Assembly: GCA_016795365.1 (NCBI GenBank)
Contig: JAEUHN010000011.1
Location: forward strand, 25,770 to 89,769
Reading direction: 5' to 3'
DNA: 64,000 nucleotides
Source of the DNA: Verrucomicrobiaceae bacterium
GTDB lineage: Bacteria; Verrucomicrobiota; Verrucomicrobiia; Verrucomicrobiales; Verrucomicrobiaceae
Part shown: in pieces, positions 1 to 9,389 of the stretch
Layout: each line of letters begins with the position of its first letter
Numbering within the stretch: the first letter of the stretch is position 1
Translations under genes and position numbers: made by a program
Notes under the pieces: model-generated
The model's input: only the letters and a program-made list of their open reading frames with translations
The model's database searches: none
What the model was told of the DNA's origin: nothing

Positions 1-43
1 CATAAGCGATCAAAGCAGAAGGGTTCGTCTGCGGCGGCTGGGA

Positions 44-3000
44 CTAGGGCTTGGTTACGATCTCGTTCATGTTGAGAATGACGCTCGCCGTGACGCCGTA
101 GGCTGCGAGTTCATGTTCGGGAATGCCGGAGGCTTGCTTGTGCGTGCCGGTGGCAAGGAACTGCTTGGCGCTTTCGGGTTCAGCCTGGAACTTCGCCTGC
201 CGTGCCTTGAGGCCACTCGCAAGCACCTGCACCTCCTTGTCTGTGGGGGCGCGGGCGAGGGCGCGTTTGAAGGCCCAAGTGAGACGTTGCTCCGGCGTGG
301 TGCCGCCTTCCCTGATCATCTTCTCACCGAAGGCGCGGGCAGCTTCGACGAAGGTGACTTCGTTCAGCAATGAGAGCGCCTGGAGAGGGGTATTGGTGCG
401 GCTGCGTTTGACGGTGCAGACTTCACGCGAGGGAGCATCAAACATGAGCATCGTGGGCGGTGCGGCGGTGCGCTTCCAGATGGTGTAGAAGCTGCGACGA
501 TACAGGCCCTCGCCCGTGTCGGCCTTGTAGCCGCGGAGATCGCCATACTTGCTGGTGTCGTCCCACACGCCATCGGGCATGTAGGGCTTCACGCTCGGGC
601 CGCCAACCTTGGGCACGAGCAGTCCTGCGATGGCGAGCGCTTGATCGCGGACGACTTCACCTTCGAGGCGGAATCGCGGACCGCGAGCGAGTAGCCGATT
701 CTCGGGGTCCTTCTCCAGCAGAGCGGGCGTGACCTTGGAGGATTGCCGGTAGGTGGCGCTCATGAGGATTGTCTTGTGCATGGCTTTCATGTTCCAGCCG
801 CTGCGGATGAACTCGCTGGCGAGCCAGTCAAGCAGCTCAGGATGAACTGGATACTCGGACTGCGAGCCAAGGTTCTCGGCGGTCTTCGAGATGCCGTAGC
901 CGAAGAATTTCTCCCAAGCGCGATTGATCCACACGCGGGCCGTGAGTGGATTGGAGGGATCGACGAGCCACTTCGCGAGGCCGAGACGATTGTTCGCTGT
1001 GTCCTTGGGCATGGGCGGCAGCACCGCAGGCGTTGCCATCGTGACCTTTTCGCCGGGCTTATCGTATTCGCCGCGCTTGAGCACGAAGGCATCGCGTGGG
1101 GTGGGCAGTTCCTGCATCACCATCACATTGGGCAGGGCGCGCTCGGCTTTCTCCAGCTCGGCCTTGGCCGCGGCGAGAGCGTAATCAGCATCCCGCAGCG
1201 GACTATCCACCGCGCTGCGGAAGTATTTCTCCAGCTCAGCGCGCTGCTTCGGCGTGCGCACTTCGGTGGGTGTCTTCATCGCGGCGAGCACGGCTTCCGG
1301 TGGGCCGCCGGTGCCATCGAGGCTGACGAGGGCGGGATCGTCATTGGTGGTGGCGAGCTTGAAGCGTCCGATGTTGTGGCCACCGAACCGTCCTGAATGA
1401 ATCAGTTTCACGGTGATCGAGGCGTTGGCAGGAACGGCGACGGGTTTGTCCGCGACGAACATGGCCTTGCGCTCCAGGCGCTTCTTCGGGTCATTGCCGT
1501 CGATGGCCCAGCCATTGTTGGGGTCCTTGTCGAGGATGAGCTTCACATCGTAGCCCTTTTGCGAGTAGTCCGCTTCGGCACGGGTGAAGTTGACCTTCAC
1601 TGGCTTCGCGCCCGGAGCGGTGATCTGAGCTTCGATGCCTGACAAAACGAAGTTGCCGTTGAACGCGCGGCCCAGGCTTTGATTCGGCAGCGAAGGATCG
1701 GGCAGCGCGTGCAGCAGCAGCCCGGTGAGCTGGCCTTCCTTGAGCGGGGCGGTGGCGATGTAGGTGTCGTTGTTGGGATTGCGACCACCGATGATCCAGG
1801 AGCCGTCCGGGAGTTTGCGTGGTGAGGCTTTGCCCTCGGATTTCACATCGGTAATCGGCAGCGCGTCCCACATCTCCTTCTTCTCGGACTCGGGGCTTTC
1901 CATCTCCGCTTCCCACGACGCGACGAGGTTGGGCAGCTGGAGTTCGGCCTCGTTGACCTTGGCCTGAGCGGCATCGATCTTCTTCTTCAAAGCGGCGAGC
2001 TGGACCTCGTCCTCCGCGTCGGGCACGTCGATGACGGGATCGGAGTTTCCGCCGCTGCGGTTGGACTTACCCATGATGGTGCCGCTTTCGGGCACGTTGT
2101 TGAAGAAGGCGAAGAACGAATAGAAGTCCTTCATCGTGAGCGGATCATACTTGTGATCGTGGCAGCGGCAGCAGTTCATGGTCAATGCCATCCACGTGGC
2201 GCTGGTGGTCTCCACACGGTCCATGATGTTCTCGATGCGCCACTCTTCGGCAATGATGCCGCCCTCGCCATTGATGCGGTGATTTCGATTGAAGCCGGTG
2301 GCGATGATTTGATCGCGCTTGGCATTCGGGAGCAAGTCGCCCGCGATCTGCTCGATGGTGAATTGATCGAAGGGCTTGTTGTTGTTGAAGGCCTTGATCA
2401 CCCAGTCGCGCCAGGGCCACATCTGTCGCGAGCTGTCGGTCTGGAATCCATTGCTGTCTGCATAACGAGCAAAGTCGAGCCACTGCATGGCCATGCGCTC
2501 GCCGTAGTGGGGCGAAGCAAGGAGTTCATCGACGAGGGACTCGTAAGCCTTCGTGGACCAGTTCGACTCATACTTGGCGATCAACTCGGGTGTGGGTGGC
2601 AGGCCGGTGAGGTCCAGGGCGACGCGGCGGATCAAGGTGGCAGGTGCAGCCTCGGGCGATGGGGTGAGGCCTTCTTTGCTGAGGCGCTTGCGAATGAGGT
2701 AATCGATGACGGCGGAGCTCTGGAGCTGCTTGCCGTTTTCATCTTTGATCGCTTCGCTCGATTTCTTCAAAGGCGTGAAGGCCCAGTGCCCTTGATACTC
2801 GGCACCTTCGGCGATCCACTGACGGAGAATCGCCTTTTCAGCGCTGGTCAATGGCTTGCCGCTTTTCTCCGGCGGCATCACATCGTCATCGTCGTGGCCG
2901 AGTTCCACGCGCTTCACGACTTCGCTCCGCTCGGGCTGGCCGGGCACGATGGCGGTCTCACCGGACTCGGCAGGCTTGAGCGCTTCGGCCCGAATATCGA

Positions 3001-3166
3001 GCCTCAGGTCGCCCTTGCGATGGCCCGCGTCCGCTCCGTGGCAGTGGAAGCATTTGTCGGAGAGAATGGGGCGCACATCGCGATTGAACTCGAGCTTCTC
3101 GGCGGCTGACAATGGCAGCGAGGCAAGCACGAGGAACGGGAGGAGACGCTGGCAGGAAGTATTCAT
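44..3166 (-). CDS. DUF1549/DUF1553 protein with N-terminal planctomycete-type cytochrome c domain (PSCyt1)
   Basis: A 1040-residue exported protein. A signal peptide (about residues 1-22) is followed by a haem-binding CFHCH at residues 39-43 in a PSCyt1-like domain with the usual KGDLRLD strand after it. Next come a DUF1549 region, which contains a second CxxCH-like motif (CCRCH) before DHKYDPLTMKDFY, a middle insertion of roughly 300 residues, and a C-terminal DUF1553 region with DPSNPLTARVWINR and NTPLQALSLLN. The family is abundant in Planctomycetes and Verrucomicrobia and its biochemical role is not established. A periplasmic redox or polymer-degradation role is only inferred. Such genes usually precede a DUF1501 gene, and the left edge of the window cuts that position. 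The 43 bases to its left hold no visible gene. Confidence 0.9.
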   Translation of the reverse strand: MNTSCQRLLPFLVLASLPLSAAEKLEFNRDVRPILSDKCFHCHGADAGHRKGDLRLDIRAEALKPAESGETAIVPGQPERSEVVKRVELGHDDDDVMPPEKSGKPLTSAEKAILRQWIAEGAEYQGHWAFTPLKKSSEAIKDENGKQLQSSAVIDYLIRKRLSKEGLTPSPEAAPATLIRRVALDLTGLPPTPELIAKYESNWSTKAYESLVDELLASPHYGERMAMQWLDFARYADSNGFQTDSSRQMWPWRDWVIKAFNNNKPFDQFTIEQIAGDLLPNAKRDQIIATGFNRNHRINGEGGIIAEEWRIENIMDRVETTSATWMALTMNCCRCHDHKYDPLTMKDFYSFFAFFNNVPESGTIMGKSNRSGGNSDPVIDVPDAEDEVQLAALKKKIDAAQAKVNEAELQLPNLVASWEAEMESPESEKKEMWDALPITDVKSEGKASPRKLPDGSWIIGGRNPNNDTYIATAPLKEGQLTGLLLHALPDPSLPNQSLGRAFNGNFVLSGIEAQITAPGAKPVKVNFTRAEADYSQKGYDVKLILDKDPNNGWAIDGNDPKKRLERKAMFVADKPVAVPANASITVKLIHSGRFGGHNIGRFKLATTNDDPALVSLDGTGGPPEAVLAAMKTPTEVRTPKQRAELEKYFRSAVDSPLRDADYALAAAKAELEKAERALPNVMVMQELPTPRDAFVLKRGEYDKPGEKVTMATPAVLPPMPKDTANNRLGLAKWLVDPSNPLTARVWINRAWEKFFGYGISKTAENLGSQSEYPVHPELLDWLASEFIRSGWNMKAMHKTILMSATYRQSSKVTPALLEKDPENRLLARGPRFRLEGEVVRDQALAIAGLLVPKVGGPSVKPYMPDGVWDDTSKYGDLRGYKADTGEGLYRRSFYTIWKRTAAPPTMLMFDAPSREVCTVKRSRTNTPLQALSLLNEVTFVEAARAFGEKMIREGGTTPEQRLTWAFKRALARAPTDKEVQVLASGLKARQAKFQAEPESAKQFLATGTHKQASGIPEHELAAYGVTASVILNMNEIVTKP

Positions 3167-3354
3167 GGTCGGAACGCTGAAGGCGCGATGGGTGATGTCA
3201 CATGCCCGCTGATCGCAGGCAAACCGGACAGGCGAATTCGTGATGGGCGACGATACGACCAGGGGGCACTGCTCTTGCAGGCGGATGCTGGCATTGTTGT
3301 GTCGTATTCTGGCAGGGAAACTGTCAGGACTGGAGCGGCCCAGCCTGCAGGACG

Positions 3355-4065
3355 TTAAACCTGCCTGCGCACGGTTTGCCCGGCATTGAGCAGGTCCTCC
3401 TTGTCCAGGCCGGTGAGCCGCTGGATGCCGCGCATGAAGCGCACCATCACCACCATCATGGCAACGAGGAGCAGCGCCCCGAGCATGATAGTGCCGCTCC
3501 AGTTGAGAGTGCCGATGGCTTTAACGTAGGCTTCGCTACCTGGCTCTTTGTTGCCAATGAGATACATGGCGAGCGCGAAATTGACGACAGCTGTGCCCAG
3601 CATCGCTAAGCCGAGACCGAGCGACGCCTGGAACAAGTGCTTCTCAAAGCTGGCCTGTTTCTCAGGGGTGTCGAGCGCCGCGCGGAGGGCTCGCTCATTC
3701 ATCAGATTTGGAGCGAACAGCATGGAGTTGATGATCGGTTTACCCCAGCGATGGCTCAGCGGGAAAGCGATGGCGATGAGCACAGGAATGGCGATCTCTT
3801 TGATGCCAATCCAGAAGGCAGGGAGCTTGAGCAAGCCGAGTCCGCCCGTGACAATCACGGCGACCAAGCCGAGGACGGAGAAGAGGTTCAAGCCTGACTT
3901 GGTCACCCAGCAGTAAACACCCAGGCCGAGTGGGAGAAGGCTCGCGACCACGAGTGCCCAGAACGGCCCGAGGCGATCATTGGCGCTCAGATACTCCAGA
4001 GCCGCCGAAGGCAGCACGACGGTGAGAAGAAGATCGAGGAGCGGATGCGGCTGGCGCTTGGACAT
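3355..4065 (-). CDS. VC0807-family integral membrane protein
   Basis: A 236-residue protein with about six hydrophobic segments. It has the look of the VC0807 / intracellular-septation-A-like family of unknown function: an N-terminal HPLLDLLLTVVLPSAALEYL segment, a short polar loop with NLMNERALRAAL, and a C-terminal pair of helices. It is transcribed divergently from the NUDIX-like gene at 4186, with 120 bases between the two starts. No catalytic residues are recognisable, so no function is proposed. The 188 bases between its stop and the start of the gene at 3166 show no gene or clear terminator. Confidence 0.75.
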   Translation of the reverse strand: MSKRQPHPLLDLLLTVVLPSAALEYLSANDRLGPFWALVVASLLPLGLGVYCWVTKSGLNLFSVLGLVAVIVTGGLGLLKLPAFWIGIKEIAIPVLIAIAFPLSHRWGKPIINSMLFAPNLMNERALRAALDTPEKQASFEKHLFQASLGLGLAMLGTAVVNFALAMYLIGNKEPGSEAYVKAIGTLNWSGTIMLGALLLVAMMVVMVRFMRGIQRLTGLDKEDLLNAGQTVRRQV

Positions 4066-4185
4066 GCGCCGCTTCTATGGCACAGGCCGCGAGACGGGCA
4101 ACTCCTGGCACAAGGCGGACGATCGCTGGCGGCGGAGATGGAGAGTTGCCACCTGCGTGAAGCTCTCCACACTCCGCGACTTCTT

Positions 4186-4782
4186 ATGGAACACGTTCTC
4201 GTCATCCCGCGCAGCCTCTTTGATGAACTCGGCAGCTTTCAGGGCTTTCAGCCCGATGTGGAGCGCTACCTGCCTGCGATGCTGAACACGGCGAACAACT
4301 TCTTCATGGAGCGCCCCTCGGCGGAGAATGATCCGACGCACAAGCAACTCATCCCGTATTCCATCTTCCATCACGCGGGGCGCTACCTCTGCTACACGCG
4401 CGGCGGCAAGAGTGGCGAAAAGCGCCTGGTGGCGAAGCGCAGCATCGGCATCGGCGGACACATCAATCCCGTGGACCAAACTCAGGACCACCTGGGCGAG
4501 CAGATGTATTTCAATGGCGTCGAGCGCGAGATCGCTGAGGAACTCAAGATCGGCGGCACGCACACGCAGAAGGTGATCGGGCTGATCAATGACGACAGCA
4601 ACGAAGTCGGTGCCGTGCATTTGGGTGTGGTGCATCTCTTCGAGCTGTCGAGCGACGATGTGCAGTCGAACGAGGACGCGATCCAGGATTTGCAGTTCAT
4701 GCCTTTGGCTGATCTCATCGCCAATGCAGACGGGTTGGAGACGTGGTCGAAGATCTGCGTGGAGCATCTCGCCAGTCGCTGA
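4186..4782 (+). CDS. NUDIX-like predicted phosphoesterase (COG4112 type)
   Basis: A 198-residue cytoplasmic protein. A NUDIX-box-like stretch runs from GIGGHINPVDQ through FNGVEREIAEEL, which keeps the REIAEEL catalytic helix but has a longer loop than the canonical GX5EX7REUXEEXGU. This layout fits the predicted MutT-like phosphoesterase family COG4112. The substrate is unknown. The start at 4186 (MEHVLVIPRS) is preferred because the frame upstream overlaps the divergent membrane-protein gene and reads like non-coding sequence. The gene converges on the SGNH hydrolase gene, with a minus-strand terminator between them. Confidence 0.8.
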   Translation: MEHVLVIPRSLFDELGSFQGFQPDVERYLPAMLNTANNFFMERPSAENDPTHKQLIPYSIFHHAGRYLCYTRGGKSGEKRLVAKRSIGIGGHINPVDQTQDHLGEQMYFNGVEREIAEELKIGGTHTQKVIGLINDDSNEVGAVHLGVVHLFELSSDDVQSNEDAIQDLQFMPLADLIANADGLETWSKICVEHLASR

Positions 4783-4790
4783 ATCGGAGA

Positions 4791-4826
4791 ACAAAAACGC
4801 CGAAGCCCGGATGCGGACTTCGGCGT
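4791..4826 (-). terminator. Rho-independent terminator of the SGNH hydrolase gene
   Basis: On the minus strand the sequence forms a 9-bp stem (ACGCCGAAG pairing with CTTCGGCGT) around a 12-base loop, followed directly by TTTTTGTT. It lies 30 bases beyond the stop of the minus-strand SGNH hydrolase gene. The T-tract is on that strand only. Confidence 0.75.
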
Positions 4827-4855
4827 GATGAGTGGCTCGATGGAACTGTGGGAGC

Positions 4856-5602
4856 CTACTTGAGGAGTTCCTTCACCTTGCCCTCGATGGCCTGCACCCA
4901 CAGGTCGTAGCCTTTGTTCGAAAGATGGAGCAGATCGGGCATGATCTCTTTAGAGAGCGTGCCATCGGGTTGGAGGAAGGTCTTGCCGATGTCCATGTAG
5001 AAGACCTTGGCTCCATCGTCGAACTTGGAGATGATCGCGTTGGTGGCTTCGTTTTGTTTGCGGAAGGCGTCCTCTGAATTGGCTCCACGGGGGAAGATGC
5101 CCAGCAGCAGGATTTTAGTGTCGGGCATCTTGGCGCGCAGGATGCCAATGATGGTCTTCACGCCTTCGGCGGTTTGTTCGGCTGTGCAGTCATAGATCGC
5201 GCCGTTGAGTTCATTCTGCGGGCGGCCCTTGTGACCGGTATTGTTGGTGCCGATCATGAGCACGATGGCCTTGGGCTTGATGCCGTCGAAGTTCCCATGC
5301 TGGAGCCTCCAGATGACGTGCTCCGTGCGGTCGCCGCCGATGCCGAAGTTCGCTGCCTTGAGCGGAGCCCAAGCCTTGGCCCAGGCTTCCTTGCCGCGGC
5401 CTTCCCAGCCCTGAGTGATCGAGTCGCCGAGGAAGACGAGGTCCACATCGCCCTTTTTCGATCTCTCATTGAAGGACTCGTGGCGCTTCATCCAGTTGGC
5501 ATCCCGGGGCACGGGATTGACGGCGTAGTTCTTTGGCGCGTCATCGGCGAAGGTGAGAGTAGCGAGACCAAGCAGGAGCAGGGGAATGCGATGAATGTTC
5601 AT
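4856..5602 (-). CDS. Exported SGNH/GDSL-family hydrolase (PAF-acetylhydrolase-like)
   Basis: A 248-residue protein with an N-terminal signal peptide ending near TFADDA. The SGNH blocks are all present: block I LVFLGDSITQGWEG (catalytic Ser in GDS), block II NFGIGGDRTEHVIW (Gly), block III MIGTNNTGH (Asn), and block V MPDLLHLSNKGYD (Asp and His). The arrangement resembles the platelet-activating-factor acetylhydrolase beta/gamma-like bacterial esterases, which remove acetyl groups from sugars or lipids. It is probably periplasmic. The true substrate cannot be read from sequence. It is divergent from sdhC. Confidence 0.88.
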   Translation of the reverse strand: MNIHRIPLLLLGLATLTFADDAPKNYAVNPVPRDANWMKRHESFNERSKKGDVDLVFLGDSITQGWEGRGKEAWAKAWAPLKAANFGIGGDRTEHVIWRLQHGNFDGIKPKAIVLMIGTNNTGHKGRPQNELNGAIYDCTAEQTAEGVKTIIGILRAKMPDTKILLLGIFPRGANSEDAFRKQNEATNAIISKFDDGAKVFYMDIGKTFLQPDGTLSKEIMPDLLHLSNKGYDLWVQAIEGKVKELLK

Positions 5603-5834
5603 GGTTGAATGGAGGCTGGAAACACGGATCGCAGGTCGCCATTCTAGCCTGAACTTTTTGAATCGAACATGCCTATCCGGGGCGTCCCGATGCTGACGAT
5701 AGTGCGTATCGAACAGAAACCTGCGGCCTGGCGCAAGAAAAGGTCACACTTTTGCCGTTCCGTTCCTTGCGCAGGGCTGCGTGTTCGCCAACATAGGCGC
5801 GCGCCTCGCTGCGCCTCTCTCGTCCTGTTTCTTT

Positions 5835-6545
5835 ATGAGCGCCCCATCTTCGTCTCTCTCCAGCTTCGTTAGTTCCTCCATTGGCAAGAAAATCCTCGTC
5901 GCACTCACCGGTGCTGTGCTTGTGCTTTTTGTGCTCGGCCACATGATCGGCAATCTGCTCGTCTTCGTCGGCAAGGACGCGATCAATGAATACGGACACA
6001 TGCTCCAGACTTCCCTCCATGGTGGCGGCGTCTGGATCGCACGACTGGGAATCTTCGGCAGTATCATCGTTCACGTCATTCTCACCATCCAGCTTACCAA
6101 GGCCAACCGCGCGGCACGTGCCGACCGTTATGGCTTTGAAGCGACTCAGGTGGCCAGCAAGTCGAGTCGCACGATGATCATGAGCGGTCTCACGATTCTC
6201 GCCTTCTTCGTCTATCACATCCTGCACTACACGGTGCGCGTGTGGCACGGCTTCGGCACTGCCAAGTATGAGATCGAGATCGACGGTCACAAGGCGCACA
6301 ACGTTTATCAGATGGTGATCGACGGCTTCTCCTGGGCTCCTGCGAGCATCGTTTATCTCATTGCGATGGGCCTGCTGTGCAGCCACCTGAGCCACGGCGT
6401 GAGCAGCTTGTTCCAGACGCTCGGCCTCAACACCGAAAAGACCGCACCGCTATTCAAGAAGCTCGGCTGGGCCTATGCGCTGATCATCTTCGCCGGCAAT
6501 GCTGCCATCGTGCTCTCGATTTGGTTGTTCGGCTACGGCCGCTGA
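5835..6545 (+). CDS. sdhC: Succinate dehydrogenase cytochrome b subunit (b558 family)
   Basis: A 236-residue membrane subunit that anchors the SDH/fumarate reductase complex, binds haem b and passes electrons to quinone. It shows five hydrophobic segments. Likely haem-ligand histidines are in VLGHMIGNL, VHVILTIQL, YHILHYTVRVWHGFG and CSHLSHGVSSLFQTLG, a pattern typical of the single-subunit b558 type (Bacillus SdhC-like). The start at 5835 (MSAPSSSLSSFV) is chosen because the extra 18 upstream residues are not conserved-looking. No good Shine-Dalgarno is seen. It is the first gene of the sdh operon, 48 bases before sdhA. The 232 bases upstream, shared with the divergent hydrolase, should hold the promoter, but I could not identify one. 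Confidence 0.92.
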   Translation: MSAPSSSLSSFVSSSIGKKILVALTGAVLVLFVLGHMIGNLLVFVGKDAINEYGHMLQTSLHGGGVWIARLGIFGSIIVHVILTIQLTKANRAARADRYGFEATQVASKSSRTMIMSGLTILAFFVYHILHYTVRVWHGFGTAKYEIEIDGHKAHNVYQMVIDGFSWAPASIVYLIAMGLLCSHLSHGVSSLFQTLGLNTEKTAPLFKKLGWAYALIIFAGNAAIVLSIWLFGYGR

Positions 6546-6593
6546 TTTCCACACTCCTCGCACTACGCTCTTAGCTCTTCGCTTTTCCCCGCC

Positions 6594-8507
6594 ATGCCCC
6601 TCGACTCCAAAATCCCTTCCGGTCCGCTCGCTGACAAGTGGTCCAAGCACAAGCAGGACTCCAAGCTGATCAACCCGAAGAACAAGCGCAAGTTCACGGT
6701 CATCGTCGTGGGCAGCGGCCTCGCCGGATCGGCAGCCGCCGCATCGCTGGCTGAGCTGGGCTACAAGGTGAAGTGCTTCTGCTTCCAGGACAGCCCGCGC
6801 CGTGCGCACTCGATCGCAGCCCAAGGCGGTATCAACGCCGCGAAGAACTACCAGAACGACGGCGACTCGACCTACCGCTTGTTCTACGACACGATCAAAG
6901 GCGGCGACTTCCGCGCTCGTGAGGGCAACGTCTATCGCCTGGCCGAAGTCAGCGCGAATATCATCGACCAATGCGTGGCCCAAGGCGTTCCCTTTGCCCG
7001 TGAATACGGCGGCATGTTGGCCAATCGCTCCTTCGGCGGCGCTCAGGTGAGCCGCACGTTTTATGCTCGCGGCCAGACCGGTCAGCAGTTGCTGCTCGGT
7101 GCCTATTCCGCGCTCAACAAGGAGATCGCTAACGGCACCGTGCAGATGTATTCGCGCTGCGAGATGCTGGAACTCGTGACCGTCGATGGCCACGCGAAGG
7201 GCATCATCACTCGCGACCTCGTGACCGGTAAAGTCGAGGCCCACGCGGGCGACACCGTGCTGCTTTGCACCGGCGGTTACGGCAACGTTTTCTATCTCTC
7301 CACCAATGCGATGGGCTGCAACGTCACCGCGACGTGGCGTGCGCACAAGAAGGGTGCTTTCTTCGCGAACCCTTGCTACACGCAGATTCACCCGACCTGC
7401 ATTCCTGTCAGCGGCGACTACCAGAGCAAGCTGACCCTCATGTCCGAGTCACTGCGCAACGATGGTCGCGTGTGGGCTCCGAAGAAAAAGGGCGACACTC
7501 GTCACCCCAAGGACATCCCCGAAGACGAGCGCGACTACTACCTCGAGCGCAAATATCCGAGCTTCGGCAACTTGGCTCCACGCGACATTTCCAGCCGTGC
7601 GGCGAAGGAAGCTTGCGATGACGGACGCGGCGTGGGCCCTGGCGGACGCGGCGTGTATCTCGACTTTGCCGAAGCGATCCAGCAGTTCGGCGAGAACACC
7701 ATCCGCGAGCGCTACGGCAATCTGTTCGACATGTATGAGCGCATCACAGGCGAGTCCGCTTACAAGCAGCCGATGCGCATCTACCCTGCCGTGCACTACA
7801 CGATGGGCGGCCTCTGGGTGGACTACAATCTCATGTCCAACCTGCCCGGCCTGCACGTCCTCGGCGAAGCCAACTTCTCCGACCACGGTGCGAACCGCCT
7901 CGGTGCGTCCGCACTGATGCAAGGCTTGGCCGATGGCTACTTCGTCATCCCCACGACCATCGCGAACTACCTCGTCGCGCAGAAGCCCGGCTCCGTCACC
8001 ACCGACCATCCCGAGTTTAAGAAGGCGCTCGAAGACATCAAGGCCAAGACCAACCGCCTGCTCAGCATCAAGGGCAAGCGCAGCGTCGATAGCTTCCACC
8101 GCGAACTCGGCCTACTCGTCTGGGACAAGTGCGGCATGGCCCGCACACGCGAAGGCCTCACCGAAGCGCTCGGCAAGATCCCCGCCTTGCGCGAAGAGTT
8201 CTGGAACAACGTCACCGTCCCCGGTTCCGGCGAAGCCTTCAATCAAGAACTCGAAAAAGTCGGCCGCGTGGCTGACTTCCTGGAGTTCGCCGAACTGCTT
8301 TGCATCGACGCCCGCCATCGTGAGGAGTCTTGCGGTGGTCACTTCCGCAGCGAGTATCAATACGAAGACGGCGAAGCCAAGCGCGACGACGAAAACTTCA
8401 CATACGCCGCCGCCTGGGGTTACACCGGTGACTTCGCGAAGCCCGAGCTGAACAAGGAAGAACTCAAGTTCGAGGAAGTCCACCTCGCCGTCCGCAGCTA
8501 CAAGTAA
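6594..8507 (+). CDS. sdhA: Succinate dehydrogenase/fumarate reductase flavoprotein subunit
   Basis: A 637-residue catalytic subunit of complex II, oxidising succinate to fumarate with covalently bound FAD. It has an N-terminal dinucleotide-binding motif [20 protein letters not shown], the FAD-attachment segment around [15 protein letters not shown], the substrate-site HPTCIPV, and the capping-domain signature [19 protein letters not shown]. The tail [10 protein letters not shown]...[22 protein letters not shown] is typical of the FrdA/SdhA type that pairs with a b558 cytochrome subunit. The gene is complete. It is followed after 8 bases by an unrelated two-gene module rather than directly by sdhB. 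Confidence 0.97.
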   Translation: MPLDSKIPSGPLADKWSKHKQDSKLINPKNKRKFTVIVVGSGLAGSAAAASLAELGYKVKCFCFQDSPRRAHSIAAQGGINAAKNYQNDGDSTYRLFYDTIKGGDFRAREGNVYRLAEVSANIIDQCVAQGVPFAREYGGMLANRSFGGAQVSRTFYARGQTGQQLLLGAYSALNKEIANGTVQMYSRCEMLELVTVDGHAKGIITRDLVTGKVEAHAGDTVLLCTGGYGNVFYLSTNAMGCNVTATWRAHKKGAFFANPCYTQIHPTCIPVSGDYQSKLTLMSESLRNDGRVWAPKKKGDTRHPKDIPEDERDYYLERKYPSFGNLAPRDISSRAAKEACDDGRGVGPGGRGVYLDFAEAIQQFGENTIRERYGNLFDMYERITGESAYKQPMRIYPAVHYTMGGLWVDYNLMSNLPGLHVLGEANFSDHGANRLGASALMQGLADGYFVIPTTIANYLVAQKPGSVTTDHPEFKKALEDIKAKTNRLLSIKGKRSVDSFHRELGLLVWDKCGMARTREGLTEALGKIPALREEFWNNVTVPGSGEAFNQELEKVGRVADFLEFAELLCIDARHREESCGGHFRSEYQYEDGEAKRDDENFTYAAAWGYTGDFAKPELNKEELKFEEVHLAVRSYK

Positions 8508-8515
8508 CTCTCGAC

Positions 8516-8809
8516 ATGAACCGCGAGTCCGAAGCCCAATTGATGTCTTTCTGCGTCGAGCAAAAGAATGCCTTTCGCTCGGATGCGTGGCTTGACTTCG
8601 GTCATCCAGATAAAGACGAACTCGCAGCCGCCTGTGCCTTCCTGGCTTCATCTGATTGGTATGGGCATGAGCAGAAGTTAGAGATGGTCGCACAGACGCT
8701 GCGCCCGGGCAGCGACCTGGAGTCCCTCGTGAAGGCATCTCGCTTCGACTGCCTTCGTTTCTCAACCACGCTTAGGAGGGAGCTGCGTCATGCACTCTGC
8801 GCATCCTGA
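8516..8809 (+). CDS. Small hypothetical protein, partner of the following nucleotidyltransferase
   Basis: A 97-residue soluble protein with no domain I recognise. It begins 8 bases after the sdhA stop, and its 3' end overlaps the start of the next gene by 20 bases, so the two are probably translationally coupled. The N-terminal part is acidic and helical, and the C-terminal part ends in a basic RFSTTLRRELRHALC segment. Position and size fit the small partner of a toxin-antitoxin-like pair. That is inference from context only. Confidence 0.6.
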   Translation: MNRESEAQLMSFCVEQKNAFRSDAWLDFGHPDKDELAAACAFLASSDWYGHEQKLEMVAQTLRPGSDLESLVKASRFDCLRFSTTLRRELRHALCAS

Positions 8810-9365
8810 GCTGACGGCGGCTCTCGGTCTTATGCTGGACAAGCTCGACATATCGATTCGTGAGAGCGGCTACACAGGCGAGCCGGTGAAGATGTATGCT
8901 GCCGGCGGCATCGCGGTGCATTACTTCTGCGGCACCCGTTACACGGCAGACGTGGACGCCACCTTCTCCCATCGCATTCTCATACCGTTCGGTGATCTGG
9001 TGGTGAAGTATAAGCGCGATGATGGTCGCAGTGCCTCGCTCTACCTGGATCCGACTTACAATGACCACTTCGCCCTGCTGCATCCCGATCATCGCGATAG
9101 CGCCGTTGAGTGGGAGGGCATTGGCAATGAGCGCCGCCTGGTCAAGTTGCTCGCGCTGAGCCCCGTCGATCTCGCCGTCTCCAAAGTAAGCCGCTTTTCC
9201 GAGCAGGATCACGAGGACATCCTCGCTCTGGCTTCACGCCGTTTCTTCTCCGCCGGGCAACTGCGCCAGCGTGCCGAGGAGGCCCTTGATTACTATGTTG
9301 GCGACACCCGCTGGATTCGCGGCACCATCGACCAGCTCTGCTCTGAAATCACCGCTCTGAATTGA
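8790..9365 (+). CDS. DUF6036/AbiEii-like nucleotidyltransferase-fold protein
   Basis: A 191-residue protein. The segment MYAAGGIAVHYFCGTRYTADVDATF has the glycine pair and D-x-D spacing of the minimal nucleotidyltransferase fold shared by DUF6036 and AbiEii-type toxins. A later RLVKLLALSPVDLAVSKVSRFSEQDHEDI segment matches the helical part of these families. A strong Shine-Dalgarno, AGGAGG, lies about ten bases before the ATG. It overlaps the upstream small gene and sits between sdhA and sdhB on the same strand, so it would be carried on the sdh transcript. The family is associated with toxin-antitoxin and abortive-infection modules. Activity here is not demonstrated. Confidence 0.8.
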   Translation: MHSAHPELTAALGLMLDKLDISIRESGYTGEPVKMYAAGGIAVHYFCGTRYTADVDATFSHRILIPFGDLVVKYKRDDGRSASLYLDPTYNDHFALLHPDHRDSAVEWEGIGNERRLVKLLALSPVDLAVSKVSRFSEQDHEDILALASRRFFSAGQLRQRAEEALDYYVGDTRWIRGTIDQLCSEITALN

Positions 9366-9389
9366 TCTCCACCCTTCACGTTATACCCC

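Noticed and set aside
4075..4794. 239-codon minus-strand frame opposite the NUDIX-like gene
   Set aside because: The plus-strand frame carries the REIAEEL motif. The minus-strand frame has only shadow composition and would overlap the SGNH terminator.
8508..9389. Phage or insertion-sequence origin of the genes between sdhA and sdhB
   Set aside because: No transposase, integrase, terminal inverted repeats or target duplication are visible around the module.
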